Origin: Calliopsis andreniformis | Lineage: Eukaryota > Arthropoda > Insecta > Hymenoptera > Andrenidae | DNA length: 64,000 nucleotides | Assembly (NCBI RefSeq): GCF_051401765.1 | Contig: NW_027480422.1 | Span: 26,926,001 to 26,990,000 of the forward strand | Direction of reading: 5' to 3' | Shown: piece after piece, positions 26,101 to 39,179 of the stretch | Numbering within the stretch: position 1 is the first letter of the stretch | Layout: every line of letters starts with the position of its first letter | The notes under the pieces: generated by a model | Told to the model about the DNA's origin: nothing | Seen by the model: only the letters and a program-made list of their open reading frames with translations | The model's database searches: none | Program-made: the position numbers and the translations under genes

Positions 26101-29100
26101 GTTGCCCGGAACGTGGAAATGACCATAGCTTTCACACTGGTTGAAATTATTCCTGCTATACAAGGGAAAAACTGTTGTATTTATATTGTATTTTATGCTT
26201 CTGGCGTTGGCTTCTTAGGCCCTAACTATACGATCTGGTGGAGCAACGCCCTAGAGTGAAGCCTAGGTTGCCCGGAATGTGGAAATGACCATTACCATCA
26301 CACTGTTTGCGATTATTCATTTTATACGATCGTAAAACTGTTGTACTTATGTTGTATTTTACTCTTCTGGCGTTGAATTCTAAGTCCCTAGCTATTCGAT
26401 CTGGTGGAGCAGCACCCTAGAGTGAAGCCTACGCTACCCGGAACGTAGAAGTGACCATAGCTTTCATACTGGTTGCAATTATTCGTTTTATACGATGGAA
26501 AAACTGTTGTATTTATTTTGTATTTGGTGCCCCTGGCGATGACTTCGTAGGCCCTAGCTATTGGATTTGGTGGACAAACGACCTAGAGTGAAGCCTAGAT
26601 TGCCCGGGATGTAGAAATGACCATAACATTCATACTGGTTGCAGTTATTCGTTTTATACGATGGAAAAACTGCTGTATTTTTATTTTATTTTAGGCTTCT
26701 GTTGTGGAGTTCTAAGTCCCTAGCTATTCGATCTGGTTTAGCAGTTCCCTAGAGTGAAGCCTAGGCTACCCGGAACGTAGAAATGACCAGTTCTTTCAAA
26801 CTGGTTGCAGTTATTCCTGTTGTACAATGGAAAAACTGTTGCATTTTTACTGTATTTTATGCTTCTGGCGTTGTACTCAAAGTCGCTAACTATTCGATCT
26901 GGTGGAGCAACGCCCAAGAGTGAAGCCTAGGTTGCCCGGAACATAGAAATGACCATTACTTTCACACTGGTTGCAATTATTCCTTTTATACGATGGAAAG
27001 ACTGTTGTATTTTTATTGTGTTTCATGCTTCTGGCGTTGACTTCTAAGTCCCTAGCTATTCGATCTGGTGGAGCAACGCCCTGGGGTGAAGCCTAGGTTG
27101 CGCGGAACGTAGAAAAGATCATAACTTTCACACTGGCTTCAATTATTCGTTTTATACAATGGAAAAACTGTTCTATTTATTTTGTATTTTATGCTTCGGG
27201 CGTTGACTTCTCAGGCCCTAACTATTCGATCTGGTGGAACATGCCCTAGAGTTAAGCCTAGGTTGCCCGGAAAGTAGAAATGACCATAACTTTCACACTG
27301 TTTGCAATAATTCATTTTATACGATGGAAAAGCTGTTGTATTAATATTGTATTTTATGCTTCTGGAGTTGACTTCTAAGGCCGTAGCTATTCGATGTGAT
27401 GGAGCAACGCCCAAAAGTGAAGCCTAGGTTGCCCGGAACGTAGAAATGACAAGTACTTTCACACTGGTTGCAATTATTCGTTTTATACGATGGAAAAACT
27501 GCTGTATTTTCATTGTATTTTATGCTTCTGGCGTTGAATTCTAAGTCCCTAACTATTCGATCTGGTGGAGCAAAGCCCTAAAGTTAAGCCTAGGTTGCCC
27601 GGAACGTAGGAATGACCATTACTTTCACACTGGTTGCAATTATTCATGCTATTCGATGGAAAAACTGTGGCATTTTTATTGTATTTTCTGCTTCTGGCTT
27701 TGACTTCTAAGGTCCTAGCTAGTCGATCTGGTGGGACAACGTCCAGGAGTGAAGCCTATGTTGCCCGGGACGTAGAAATGACCATTACCTTCAAGCTTGT
27801 TGCAATTATTCCTGCTATACGAAGGAAAAACTGTTGTATTTTTATTGTATTTTATGTTTCGGGCGTTGACTTCTAAGGCCCTAGCTATTCGATCTGGTGG
27901 AGCAACGACCTAGAGTGAAGTCTAGCTTGCCCGGAATGTAGAAATGACCATTACATCCACACTGTTTGCAATTATTCATATTATACAGTGGAAAAACTGT
28001 TGTATTTATATTGCATTTTATGCTTCTGGCATTGACTTCTAAGGCCCTAACTATTCGATGTGGAGGAGCAACGCCCTAGTGTGAAGTCTAGGTTGCCCGG
28101 AACGTGGAAATGACCATAGCTTTCACACTGGTTGAAATTATTCCTGTTATACAAGGGAAAAACTGTTGTATTCATATTGTATTTTATGCTTCTGGCGTTG
28201 CCTTCTTAGGCCCTAACTATACGATCTGGTGGAGCAACGCCCTAGAGTGAAGCCTAGGTTGCCCGGAACGTGGAAATGACCATAGCTATCACACTGGTTG
28301 AAATTATTCCTGTTATACAAGGGAAAAACTGTTGTATTTATATTGTGTTTTATGCTTCTGGCGTTGGCTTCTTAGGCCCTAACTATACGATCTGGAGGAG
28401 CAACGCCCTAGAGTGAAGCCTAGGTTGCCCGGAATGTGGAAATGACCATTACCTTCACACTGTTTGCGATTATTCATTTTATACGATCGTAAAACTGTTG
28501 TACTTAGATTGTATTTTACTCTTCTGGCGTTGAATTCTAAGTCCCTAGCTATTCGATCTGGTGGAGCAGCACCCTAGAGTGAAGCCTAGGCTACCCGGAA
28601 CGTAGAAGTGACCATAGCTTTCATACTGGTTGCAATTATTCGTTTTATACGATGGAAAAACTGTTGTATTTATTTTGTATTTGGTGCCCCTGACGATGAC
28701 TTCGTAGGCCCTAGCTATTGGATTTGGTGGACCAACGCCCTAGAGTGAAGCCTAGATTGCCCGGGATGTAGAAATGACCATAACATTCATACTGGTTGCA
28801 GTTATTCGTTTTATACGATGGAAAAACTGCTGTATTTTTATTTTATTTTAGGCTTCTGTCGTGGAGTTCTAAGTCCCTAGCTATTCGATCTGGTGGAGCA
28901 ACGCCCTAGAGTGAAGCCTAGATTGCCCGGAACGTAGAAATGACCATCCCCTTCACTCTGGTTGCAATTATTCCTGTTATACGATGGAAAAACTGTTGTA
29001 TTTATATTATATTTTATGCTTCAGGCGTTGACTTCTAAGGCCGTAGCTATTCGATGTGGTTGAGCAACGCCCTAGAGTGAAGACTAGGTTGCCCGGAACG

Positions 29101-32100
29101 TAGTAATGTCCATATCTTACACACTGGTCGCAATTATTCATATTATACAGTGGAAAAACTGTTGTATTTAAGTGGCATTTTATGCTTCTGGCATTGACTT
29201 CTAGGGCCGTAACTATTCGATGTGGTGGAGCAACGCCCTCGAGTGTAGCCTAGGTTGCCCGGAACGTAGAAATGACCATAGCTTTCACACTGCTTGCAAT
29301 TATTCCTGTTATACAAGGGAAAAACTGTTGGATTTATATTGTATTTTATGCTTCTGGCGTTGACTCCTTAGGACCTAACTATTCGGTCTTGTGGAGCAAC
29401 GCCCTAGAGTGAAGCCTCGGTTGCCCGGAATGTAGGAATGACCATCACTCTCACACTGATTGCAATTAATCTTGTTATACGATGGAAAAACTGTTGTATT
29501 TATTTTGTATTTTATGCCTCTGGCGTTGACTTCTAAGGCCGCAGCTATACGATGTGGTGGAGCAATGCCCTAGAGTGAAGCCTAGGATGCCCGGGACGTA
29601 GAAATGACCATACCTTTCACACTGGTTGCAATTATTCCTGTTATACGATGAAAAAACTGCTGCATTTCTATTGTATTTAATGCTTCTGGCGTTGACTTCT
29701 TAGGCCCTAACTATTCGATCTGGTGGAGCAACGCCGTAGAGAGAAGCCTAGGTTGCCCGTATCGTAGAAATGACCATATCTTTCACACTGGTTGCAATTA
29801 TTCCTGTTATACGATGGAAAAACTGTTGTATTTCTATTGTATTTTATGCTTCTGGCGTTGACTTCTTAGGCCGTAACTATTCGATCTGGTGTACCAACGC
29901 CCTAGAGTGAAGCCTAATTCGCCCGGAACGTAGAAATAACCATAACTATCAGAAGGTTGCAATTATTCGTTTTATACGATGGAAAGACTGTTGTATTTAT
30001 ATTGTATTTTATAGTTATGGCGTTGTCTTCTAGGGCCGTAGCTATTCGATGTGGTTGAGCAACGCCCTAGAGTGAAGCCCAGGTTGCCAGGAACGCAGTA
30101 ATGTCCATATCTTACACACTGGTCGCAATTATTCATATTATACAGTGGAAAAACTGTTGTATTTAAGTGGCATTTTATGCTTCTGGCATTGACTTCTAGG
30201 GCCCTAACTATTCGATGTGGTGGAGCAACGCCCTCGAGTGTAGCCTAGGTTGCCCGGAACGTAGAAATGACCATAGCTTTCACACTGATTGCAATTATTC
30301 CTGTTATACAAGGGAAAAACTGTTGGATTTATATTGTATTTTATGCTTCTGGCGTTGACTCCTTAGGCCCTAACTATTCGATCTGGTGGAGCAACGCCCT
30401 AGAGTAAAGCCTCGGTTGCCCGGAATGTCGGAGTGACCATCACTCTCACACTGGTTGCAATTAATCTTGTTATACGATGGAAAAACTGTTGTATTTATTT
30501 TGTATTTTATGCCTCTGGCGTTGACTTCTAAGGCCGCAGCTATTCGATGTGGTGGAGCAATGCCCTAGAGTGAAGCCTAGGATGCCCGGGACGTAGAAAT
30601 GACCATACCTTTCACACTTGTTATAATTATTCCTGTTATACGATGGAAAAACTGTTGCATTTCTATTGTATTTTATGCTTCTGGCGTTGACTTCATAGGC
30701 CCTCACTATTCGATCTGGTGGAGCAACGCCGTAGAGAGAAGCCTAGATTGCCCGGAACGTAGAAATGACCATAACTATCAGACTGGTTGCAATTATTCGT
30801 TTTATACGATGGAAAAGCTGTTGTATTTATTTTGTATTTGGTGCTCCTGGCGTTGACTTCTTAGGCCCTAGCTATTGGTTCTGGTGGACCAACGCCCAAG
30901 AGTGAAGCCTAGGTTGCCCGAACGTAGAAATGACCATAACATGCATACTGGTTGCAATTATTCGTTTTATACGACGGAAAGACTGTTGTATTTTTATTTT
31001 ATTTTACGCTCCTAGCGTTGACTTCTAGGTTCCTAGCTATTCGATCTGGTGGAGCAACGCCCTAGAGTGAAGCCTAGGTAGCCCGGGACGTAGAAATGAC
31101 CATCACCTTCACTCTGGTTGCAATCATTCCTGCTATACGATGGAAAAACTGTTGTATTTATATTATATTTTATGCTTCAGGCGTTGACTTCTAAGGCCGT
31201 AGCTATTCGATGTGGTGGAGCAACGCCCTAGAGTGAAGCCTAGGTTGCCCGGAACGTAGAAATGACCATTACTTCCACACTGTTTGCAATTATACATATT
31301 ATACAGTGGAAAAACTGTTGTATTTATATTGCATTTTATGCTTCTGGCATGGACTTCTAAGGCCCTAACTATTCGATGTGGTGGAGCAACGCCCTGGCGT
31401 GAAGCCTAAGTTGCCCGGAACGTAGAAATGACCATAGCTTTCACACTGGTTGCAATTATTCCTGTTATACAAGGGAAAAACTGTTGTATTTATATTGTAT
31501 TTTATGCTTCTGGCGTTGACTTCTTAGGCCCTAACTATTCGACCTGGTGGAGCAACGCACTAGAGTGAAGCCTAGGTTGCCGGGAACGTAGAAATGACCA
31601 TTACTTCCACACTGTTTGCAATTATTCATATTATACAGTGGAAAAACTGTTATATTTATATTGCATTTTATGCTTCTGGCATTGACTTCTAAGGCCCTAA
31701 CTATTCGATGTGGTGGAGCAACGCCCTAGAGTGAAGCCTAGGTTGCCCGGAACGTTGAAATGACCATAGCTTTCACACTGGTTGAAATTATTCCTGTTAT
31801 ACAAGGGAAAAACTGTTGTATTTATATTGTATTTTATGCTTCTGGCGTTGGCTTCTTAGGCCCTAACTATACGATCTGGTGGAGCAACGCCCTAGAGCGA
31901 AGCCTAGGTTGCCCGGAATGTGGAAATGACCATTACCTTCACACAGGTTGCAATTATTCCTTTTATACGATGGAAAGACCGTTGTATTTTTATTGTGTTT
32001 TATGCTTCTGGCGTTGACCTCTAAGTCCCCAGCTATTCGATCTGGTTTAGCAGCTCCCTAGAGTGAAGCCTAGGCTACCCGGAACGTAGAAATGACCAGT

Positions 32101-34389
32101 ACTTTCAAACTGGTTGCAGTTATTCCTGTTGTACAATGGAAAAACTGTTGCATTTTTACTGTATTTTATGCTTCTGGCGTTGTATTCAAAGTCCCTAACT
32201 ATTCGATCTGGTGGAACAACGCCCAAGAGTGAAGCCTAGGTTGCCCGGAACATAGAAATGACCATTACTTTCACACTGGTTGCAATTATTCCTTTTATAC
32301 GATGGAAAGACTGTTGTATTTTTATTGTGTTTTATGCTTCTGGCGTTGACTTCTAAGTCCCTAGCTATTCGATCTGGTGGAGCAACGCCCTGGGGAGAAG
32401 CCTAGGTTGCGCGGAACGTAGAAAAGATCATAACTTTCAAACTGGCTTCAATTATTCGTTTTATACAATGGAAAAACTGTTCTATTTATTCTGTATTTTA
32501 TGCTTCGGGCGTTGACTTCTCAGGCCCTAACGATTCGATCTGGTGGAACATGCCCTAGAGTTAAGCCTAGGTTGCCCGGAACGTAGAAATGACCATTACT
32601 TCCACACTGTTTGCAATTATTCATGTTATACAGTGAAAAACTGTTGTATTTATATTGTATTTTATGCTTCTGGCATTGACTTCTAAGGCCCTAACTATTC
32701 GATGTGGTGGAGCAACGCCCTAGAGTGAAGCCTAGGTTGCCCGGAACGTAGAAATGACAATAGTTTTCACACTGGTTGCAAATATACGATTATATACGAT
32801 GGAAAAGCTGTTGTGTTTATATTGTATTTTATGCTTCTGGCGTTGTCTTCTTAGGCCCTAACTATTCGATCTGGTGGAGCAATGCTCTAGAGTAAAGCCT
32901 AGGTTTCCCGGAACGTTGAAATGACCATTACCTTCACACTGCTTGCAATTATACATTTTATACGATGGAATAACTGTTGTACATATATCGTATTTTATGC
33001 TTCTGGCGTTGACTTCTTAGGCCCAAACTATTCGATCTGGTGGAGCAACGCCCTAGGGTGTTGCCTAGTTTGCCCGGAACGTAGAAATGACCATAACTTT
33101 CACACTGGTTTCAATTATTCGTTTTATACAGTGGAAAAACTGTTCTCTTTATTTTGTATTTTATGCTTCGGGCGTTGACTTCTTAGGCCCTAACTATTCG
33201 ACCTGGTGGAACAACTCCCTAGAGTGAAGCCTAGGTTGCCCGGAACGTAGAAATGGCCTTTACTTTCACACTGTTTGCAAGTATACATTATATACGGTGT
33301 AAAAGCTGTTGTATTTATATTGTATTTTAAGCTTCTGGCGTTGTCTTCTTAGGCACTAACTATTCGATCTGGTGGAGCAATGCTCTAGAGTAAAGCCAAG
33401 GTTGCCCGGAACGTAGAAATGACCATAACTATCAGACTGGTTGCAATTATTCGTTTTATACGATGGAAAAACTGCTGCATCTATTTTGTATTTGGTGCTC
33501 CTGGCGTTGACTCCATAGGCCCTAACTATTGGATCTGTTGGAGCAACGCCCTAGGGTGATGCTTATGTTGCCCGGAACGTATAAATGACCATAACTTTCA
33601 TACTGATTGCAATTATTCGTTTTATACGATGGAAAAGCTGTTGTATTTCTATTGCATTTTATGCTTCTGGCATTGACTTCTAAGGCCCTAACTATTCGAT
33701 GTGGTGGAGCAACGTCATAGAGCGAAAGCTAGGCTGCTCGGAACGTAGAAATGACCATAACATTCATACTGGTTGCAATTATTCGTTTTATACGATGGAA
33801 AAACTGTTGTATTTTTATTTTATTTTATGCTTCTGTTGTTGACTTCTAAGTCCCTAGCTATTCGATCTGGTGGAGCAACGCCCTGGAGTTAAGCCAAGGT
33901 TGCCCGGAACGTAGAAATGACAATAACTTTCACACTGGTTGCAATTATTCGTTTTATACGATGGAAAAACTGTTGTATTTATATTGCATTTTATGCTTCT
34001 GGCATGGACTTCTAAGGCCCTAACTATTCGATGTGGTGGAGCAAGCCCTAGAGTGAAGCCTAGGTTGCCCGTATCGTAGAAATGACCATATCTTTCACAC
34101 TGGTTGCAATTATTCCTGTTATACGATGGAAAAACTGTTGTATTTCTATTGTATTTTATGCTTCTGGCGTTGACTTCTTAGGCCGTAACTATTCGATCTG
34201 GTGTACCAACGCCCTAGAGAGAAGCCTAGATCGCCCGGAACGTAGAAATAACCATAACTATCAGAAGGTTGCAATTATTCGTTTTATACGATGGAAAGAC
34301 TGTTGTATTTATATTGTATTTTATAGTTATGGCGTTGTCTTCTAGGGCCGTAGCTAGTCGATGTGGTTGGGCAACGACCTAGAGTGAAG
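23102..34389 (+). repeat. 68-monomer duplication, right copy
   Basis: Second copy of 11,821-23,101. The junction at 23,101/23,102 falls in the constant region (GAGTGAAG) and the monomer register is unbroken across it, as expected for exchange between misaligned but in-phase repeats. The match continues 8 bp past a full unit (GAGTGAAG at 34,382-34,389 equals 23,101-23,108) and ends at 34,390, where A replaces C. All six mismatches noted are substitutions. With so few differences this is by far the youngest large event in the window. An assembly error duplicating a segment is the main alternative, but scattered base differences argue mildly against a pure copy artefact. Confidence 0.96.
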
Positions 34390-35697
34390 ACTAGGTTGCC
34401 CGGAACGTAGTAATGTCCATATCTTACACACTGGTCGCAATTATTCATATTATGCAGTGGAAAAACTGTTGTATTTAAGGGGCATTTTATGCTTCTGGCA
34501 TCGACTTCTAGGGCCCTAACTATTCGATGTGGTGGAGCAACGCCTTCGAGTGTAGCCTAGGTTGCCCGGAACGTAGAAATGACCATAGCTTTCACACTGC
34601 TTGCAATTATTCCTGTTATACAAGGGAAAAACTGTTGGATTTATATCGTATTTTATGCTTCTGGCGTTGACTCCTTTGGCCCTAACTATTCGATCTGGTG
34701 GAGCAACGCTCTAGAGTAAAGCCTCGGTTGCCCGGAGTGTCGGAATGACCATCACTCTCACACCGGTTGCAATTAATCTTGTTATACGATGGAAGAACTG
34801 TTGTATTTATTTTGTATTTTATGCCTCTGGCGTTGACTTCTAAGGCCGCAGCTATTCGATGTGGTGGAGCAATGCCCTAGAGTGAAGCCTAGGATGCCCG
34901 GGACGTAGAAATGACCATACCTTTCACACTGGTTGCAATTATTCGTTTTATACGATGCAAAAGCTGTTGTATTTATTTTGTATTTGGTGCTCCTGGCGTT
35001 GACTTCCTAGGCCCTAGCTATTGGATCTGGTGGACCAACGCCCAAGAGTGAAGCCTAGGTTGCCCGAACGTAGAAATGAACATAACATGCATACTGGTTG
35101 CAATTATTCGTTTTATACGACGGAAAAACTGTTGTACTTTTATTTTATTTTACGCTCCTAGCGTTGACTTCTAAGTTCCTAGCTATTCGATCTGGTGGAG
35201 CAACGCCCTAGAGTGAAGCCTAGGTTGCCCGGGACGTAGAAATGACCATCACCTTCACTCTGGTTGCAATCATTCCTGCTATACGATGGAAAAACTGTTG
35301 TATTTATATTATATTTTATGCTTCAGGCGTTGACTTCTAAGGCCGTAGCTATTGGATGTGGTGGAGCAACGCCCTAGAGTGAAGCCTAGGTTGCCCGGGA
35401 CGTAGAAATGACCATTACTTCCACACTGTTTGCAATTATACATATTATACAGTGGAAAAACTGTTGTATTTATATTGCATTTTATGCTTCTGGCATGGAC
35501 TTCTAAGGCCCTAACTATTCGATGTTGTGGAGCAACGCCCTAGAGTGAAGCCTAAGTTGCCCGGAACGTAGAAATGACCATAGCTTTCACACTGGTTGCA
35601 ATTATTCCTGTTATACAAGGGAAAAACTGTTGTATTTATATTGTATTTTATGCTTCTGGCGTTGACTTCTTAGGCCCTAACTATTCGACCTGGTGGA
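34390..35697 (+). repeat. Block F: partial copy of the 18.8-20.3 kb region with one monomer deleted
   Basis: Immediately right of the large duplication the sequence returns to the six-monomer unit (AGTAATG at 34,409). It then follows 18,816-20,270 at offset 15,593 up to about 34,930, after which the offset becomes 15,427, a change of exactly 166. A chimeric monomer at about 34,915-35,030 marks the loss: its left part resembles the unit at about 19,310 and its right part the unit at about 19,500. Variants are a mix of both copies of the six-monomer unit, for example ACTGCTTGC as at 18,010 but TGTCGGAATGACC resembling 19,145. Confidence 0.83.
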
Positions 35698-36513
35698 CCA
35701 ACACCCTAGAGTGAAGCCTAGGCTGCCCGGAACGTAGAAATGACCATTGCATGCATACTGGTTGCAATTATTCGTTTTATACGATGGAAAAACTGTTGTA
35801 TTTATATTTTATTTTATGCTTCTGGCGTTGACTTCTAAGGCCCTAGCTATTCGATGTGGTGGAGCAACGCCCTAGAGTGAAGCCTAGGTTGCCCGGAACG
35901 TAGAAATGACCATTACTTCCACACTGTTTGCAATTATACATATTATACAGTGGAAAAACTGTTGTATTTATATTGCATTTTATGCTTCTGGCGTTGACTT
36001 CTAAGGCCGCAGCTATTCGATGTGGAGGAGCAACGCCCTAGAGTGAAGCCTAGGTTGCCCGGAATGCAGAAATGACCATCACTTTCACACTGGTGGCAAT
36101 TATTCCTGTTATACGATGGAAAAACTTTTGTATTTTTATTGTATTTTAAGCTTCGGGCGCTGACTTCTAAGGTCCTAACTATTGGGTCTGGTGGAGCAAC
36201 GCCCTAGGGTGAAGCCTAGGCTGCCCGGAACGTAGAAATGACCATAACTTTCATACTGGTTGCAATTATTCGTTTTATACGATGGAAAAACTATTGTATT
36301 TATATTTTATTTTATGCGTCTGGCGTTGACTTCTAAGGCCGTAGCTACTCGATGTGTTGGAGCAACCCTCTAGAGTGAAGCCTAGATTGCCCGTAGCGTA
36401 GAAATGACCATATCTTTCACACTGGTTGCAATTATTCCTGTTATACGATGGAAAAACTGTTGCATTTCTATTGTATTTTATGCTTCTGGCGTTGACTTCT
36501 AAGGCCGCAGCTA
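35698..36513 (+). repeat. Monomers including a block shared with 46.3 and 53.3 kb
   Basis: The part from about 36,020 carries the markers GGAATGCAGAAATGACC, CACTGGTGGC, AACTTTTGTATTTTTATTG, TTAAGCTTCGGGCGCTG and AAGGTCCTAACTATTGG. The same run occurs at 46,303-46,640 and 53,275-53,800. The 36-kb and 53-kb versions agree over the longer distance, through GTGTTGGAGCAACCCTC and GCCCGTAGCG. Related but older versions are near 3,713 and 6,870. Confidence 0.8.
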
Positions 36514-37570
36514 TTCGATGTGGTGGAGCAACGGCCTAGAGTGAAGCCTAGGTTGCCCGGAACGTAGAAATGACCATACCTTTCACACTGGTTGCAATTA
36601 TTCCTGCTATACAAGGGAAAAACTGTTGTATTTATATTGTATTTTATGCTTCTGGCGTTGACATCTAAGGCCGTAGCTACTCGATGTGGTGGAGCAACTC
36701 TCTAGAGTGAAGCCTAGGTTGCCCGGAACGTAGTAATGTCCATATCTTACACACTGGTTGCAATTATTCCTGTTATACGATGGGAAAGCTGTTGTATTTG
36801 TGTTGTATTTTATACTTCTGGCGTAGACTTCTTAGGCCCTAACTATTGGATCTGTTGGAGCAACGCCCTAGGGTGATGCCTAGGTTGCCCGGAACGAATA
36901 AATGACCATAACTTTCATACTGATTGCAATTATTCGTTTTATACCATGGAAAAGCTGTTGTATTTCTATTGTATTTTATGCTTCTGGCGTTGACTTGTTA
37001 GGCCCTAGCTATTCGAACTGGTGGAGCAACGCCCTAGAGAGAAGCCTAGATTGCCCGGAACGTAGAAATGACCATTACCTTCAGGCTTGTTGCAATTATT
37101 CCTGTTATACGATGAAAAAACTGTTGTATTTTTATTGTCTTTTATGCTTCAGGCGTCGACTTCTAAGGCCGTACCTATTCGATGGGGTGGAGCAACGCCC
37201 TAGAGTGAAGCCTAAGTTGCCCGGAACGTAGAAATGACCATTACTTCCTCACTGTTTGCAATTATTCATTTTATACATGGAAAAACTGCTGTATTTATAT
37301 TGTATTTTATGCTTCTGGCATTGACTTCTAAGGCCCTAACTATTGGATCTGCTGGAGCAGCGCCCTAGAGTGAAGCCTAGGTTGCCCGGAACGTAGAAAT
37401 GACCATAACATTCATACTGGTTGCAATTATTCGTTTTATACGATGGAAAAACTGTTGTATTTTTATTTTATTTTATGCTTCTGGTGTTGACTTCTAAGTC
37501 CCTAGCTATTCGATCAGGTGGATCAACGCCCTAGAGTGAAGCCTAGGTTGCGCGGAACGTAGAAATGACC
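36514..37570 (+). repeat. Block L, copy 1 (about 6.4 monomers, present three times)
   Basis: Matches 48,288-49,344 at offset 11,774 and 54,093-55,149 at a further 5,805. Markers are GAGCAACTCTCTAGAG, ACGAATAAATGACC, GACTTGTTAGGCCC, CTATTCGAACTGG, CGATGGGGTGGAGC and CGATCAGGTGGATCAACG. The match ends where this copy continues CATCACATTCAC and the others CTTTACTTTCAC. The longest satellite-derived open frame (109 codons, starting 36,902) lies in this block and recurs at 48,676 and 54,481 for that reason only. Confidence 0.88.
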
Positions 37571-37870
37571 ATCACATTCACTCTGGTTGCAATTATTCCT
37601 GTTATACGATGGAAAAACTGTTGTATTTATATTATATTTTATGCTTCAGGCGTTGACTTCTAAGGCCGTAGCTATTCGATGTGGTGGAGCAACGCCCTAG
37701 AGTGAAGCCTAGGTTGCCCGGAACGTAGAAATGACCATTACGTACACACTGTTTGCAATTATTCATATTATACAGAGGAAAAACTGTTGTATTTATATTG
37801 CAATTTATGTTTCTGGCATTGACTTCTAAGGCCCTAGCTATTCGATCTGGTGGAGCAACGCCCTAGAGTG
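37237..37870 (+). repeat. Block G, copy 1 (about 3.8 monomers)
   Basis: Matches 40,553-41,186 at offset 3,316 (20 monomers minus 4). Shared markers are CATTACTTCCTCACTG with ATACATGG (shortened by one base), GGATCTGCTGGAGCAGCGCC, ATAACATTCATACTGG and CATTACGTACACACTG with ACAGAGGAAAAAC. It overlaps the right end of block L, showing that the two copying events used different boundaries. Confidence 0.85.
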
Positions 37871-39179
37871 AAGCCTAGGTTGCACGGAACGTAGAAATGC
37901 CCATTACTTTCACACTGGTTGTAATTATTCCTGTTATACGATGGAATAACTGTTGTATTTTTATTTTATTTTGTGCTTCTGGCGTTGACTTCTAAGGCCG
38001 TAGCTACTCGATGTGTTGGAGCAACCCTCTAGAGTGAAGCCTAGATTGCCCGTAGCGTAGAAATGACCATATCTTTCACACTGGTTGCAATTATTCCTGT
38101 TATACGATGGAAAAACTGTTGCATTTCTATTGTATTTTGTGCTTCTGGCGTTGACTTCTAAGGCCGCAGCTATTCGATGTGGTGGAGCAACGCCCTAGAG
38201 TGAAGCCTAGGTTGCCCGGCACGGACAAATGACCATACCCTTCACACTGGTTGCAATTATTCCTGTTATACAAGGGAAAAACTGTTGTATTTATATTGTA
38301 TTTTATGCTTCAGGCGTTGACTTCCTGGGCCCTAACTATTCTATCTGGAGGAGCAACGCCCTAGAGTGAAGCCTAGGTTCCCCGGAATCCAGAAATGACC
38401 ATCACTTTCACACTGGTGGCAATTTTTCTTGTTATACGATGGAAAAACTGTTATATTTATTTTGTATTTTATGCCTCTGGCGTTGACTTCTAAGGCCGCA
38501 GCCTTCGATGTGGTGGAGCAATGCCCTACAGTGAAGCCTAGGATGCCCGGAACGTAGAAATGACCATACCTTTCACACTGGTTGCAATTATTCCTGGTAT
38601 ACGATGGAAAAGCTGTTGTATTTGTATTGTATTTTATGCTCCTGGCGTAGACTTCTTAGGCCCTAACTATTCGATCTGGTGGAACGACGCCCTAGAGTGA
38701 AGCCTAGGTTGCCCGTAGCGTAGAAATGACCATATCTTTCACACTGGTTGCAATTATTCCTGTATTACGATGGAAAAACTGTTGTATTTCTATTGTATTT
38801 TATGCTTCTGGCGTAGACTTCTAAGGCCGCAGCTATTCGATGTGGTGGAGCAATGCCCTAGAGTGAAGCCTATGATGCCCGGAACGTAGAAATAACCATA
38901 ACTATCAGACTGGTGGCAATTATTCGTTTTATACGATGGAAAGGCTGTTGTATTTATATTGTATTTTATAGTTATGGCGTTGTCTTCTAGGGCCGTAGCT
39001 ATTCGATGTGGTGGAGCAATGCCCTAGAGTGAAGCCTAGGATGCCCGCAACGTAGAAATGACCATATCTTTCACACTGTTTGCAATTATTCCTGTTATAC
39101 AATTGAAAAACTGTTGTATTTATATTGTATTTTATGCTTCTGGCGTTGACTTCTAAGGCCGCAGCTATCCGATGTGGTG
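37871..39179 (+). repeat. Mosaic monomers, partly shared with 36.3 and 50.7 kb
   Basis: About eight monomers. The unit around 38,001 repeats that at 36,342 (offset 1,659, ten monomers minus 1; TAGCTACTCGATGTGTTGG). The part from about 38,140 to 38,650 recurs at about 50,740-51,240 (offset about 12,602), including ACGGACAAATGACC, CTGGGCCCTAACTATTC, GGTTCCCCGGAATCC and the truncated GCAGCCTTCGATGTGG at 38,499. No unrelated sequence was seen. Confidence 0.78.

Noticed and set aside
36902..37231. Longest open frame (109 codons), repeated at 48,676 and 54,481, as a possible gene
   Set aside because: It reads straight through about two satellite monomers, starts at the monomer's own ATG in AAATGACC, and changes with every substitution in the repeat. 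The copies are explained by block L duplication. No recognisable domain, and similar frames arise on both strands.
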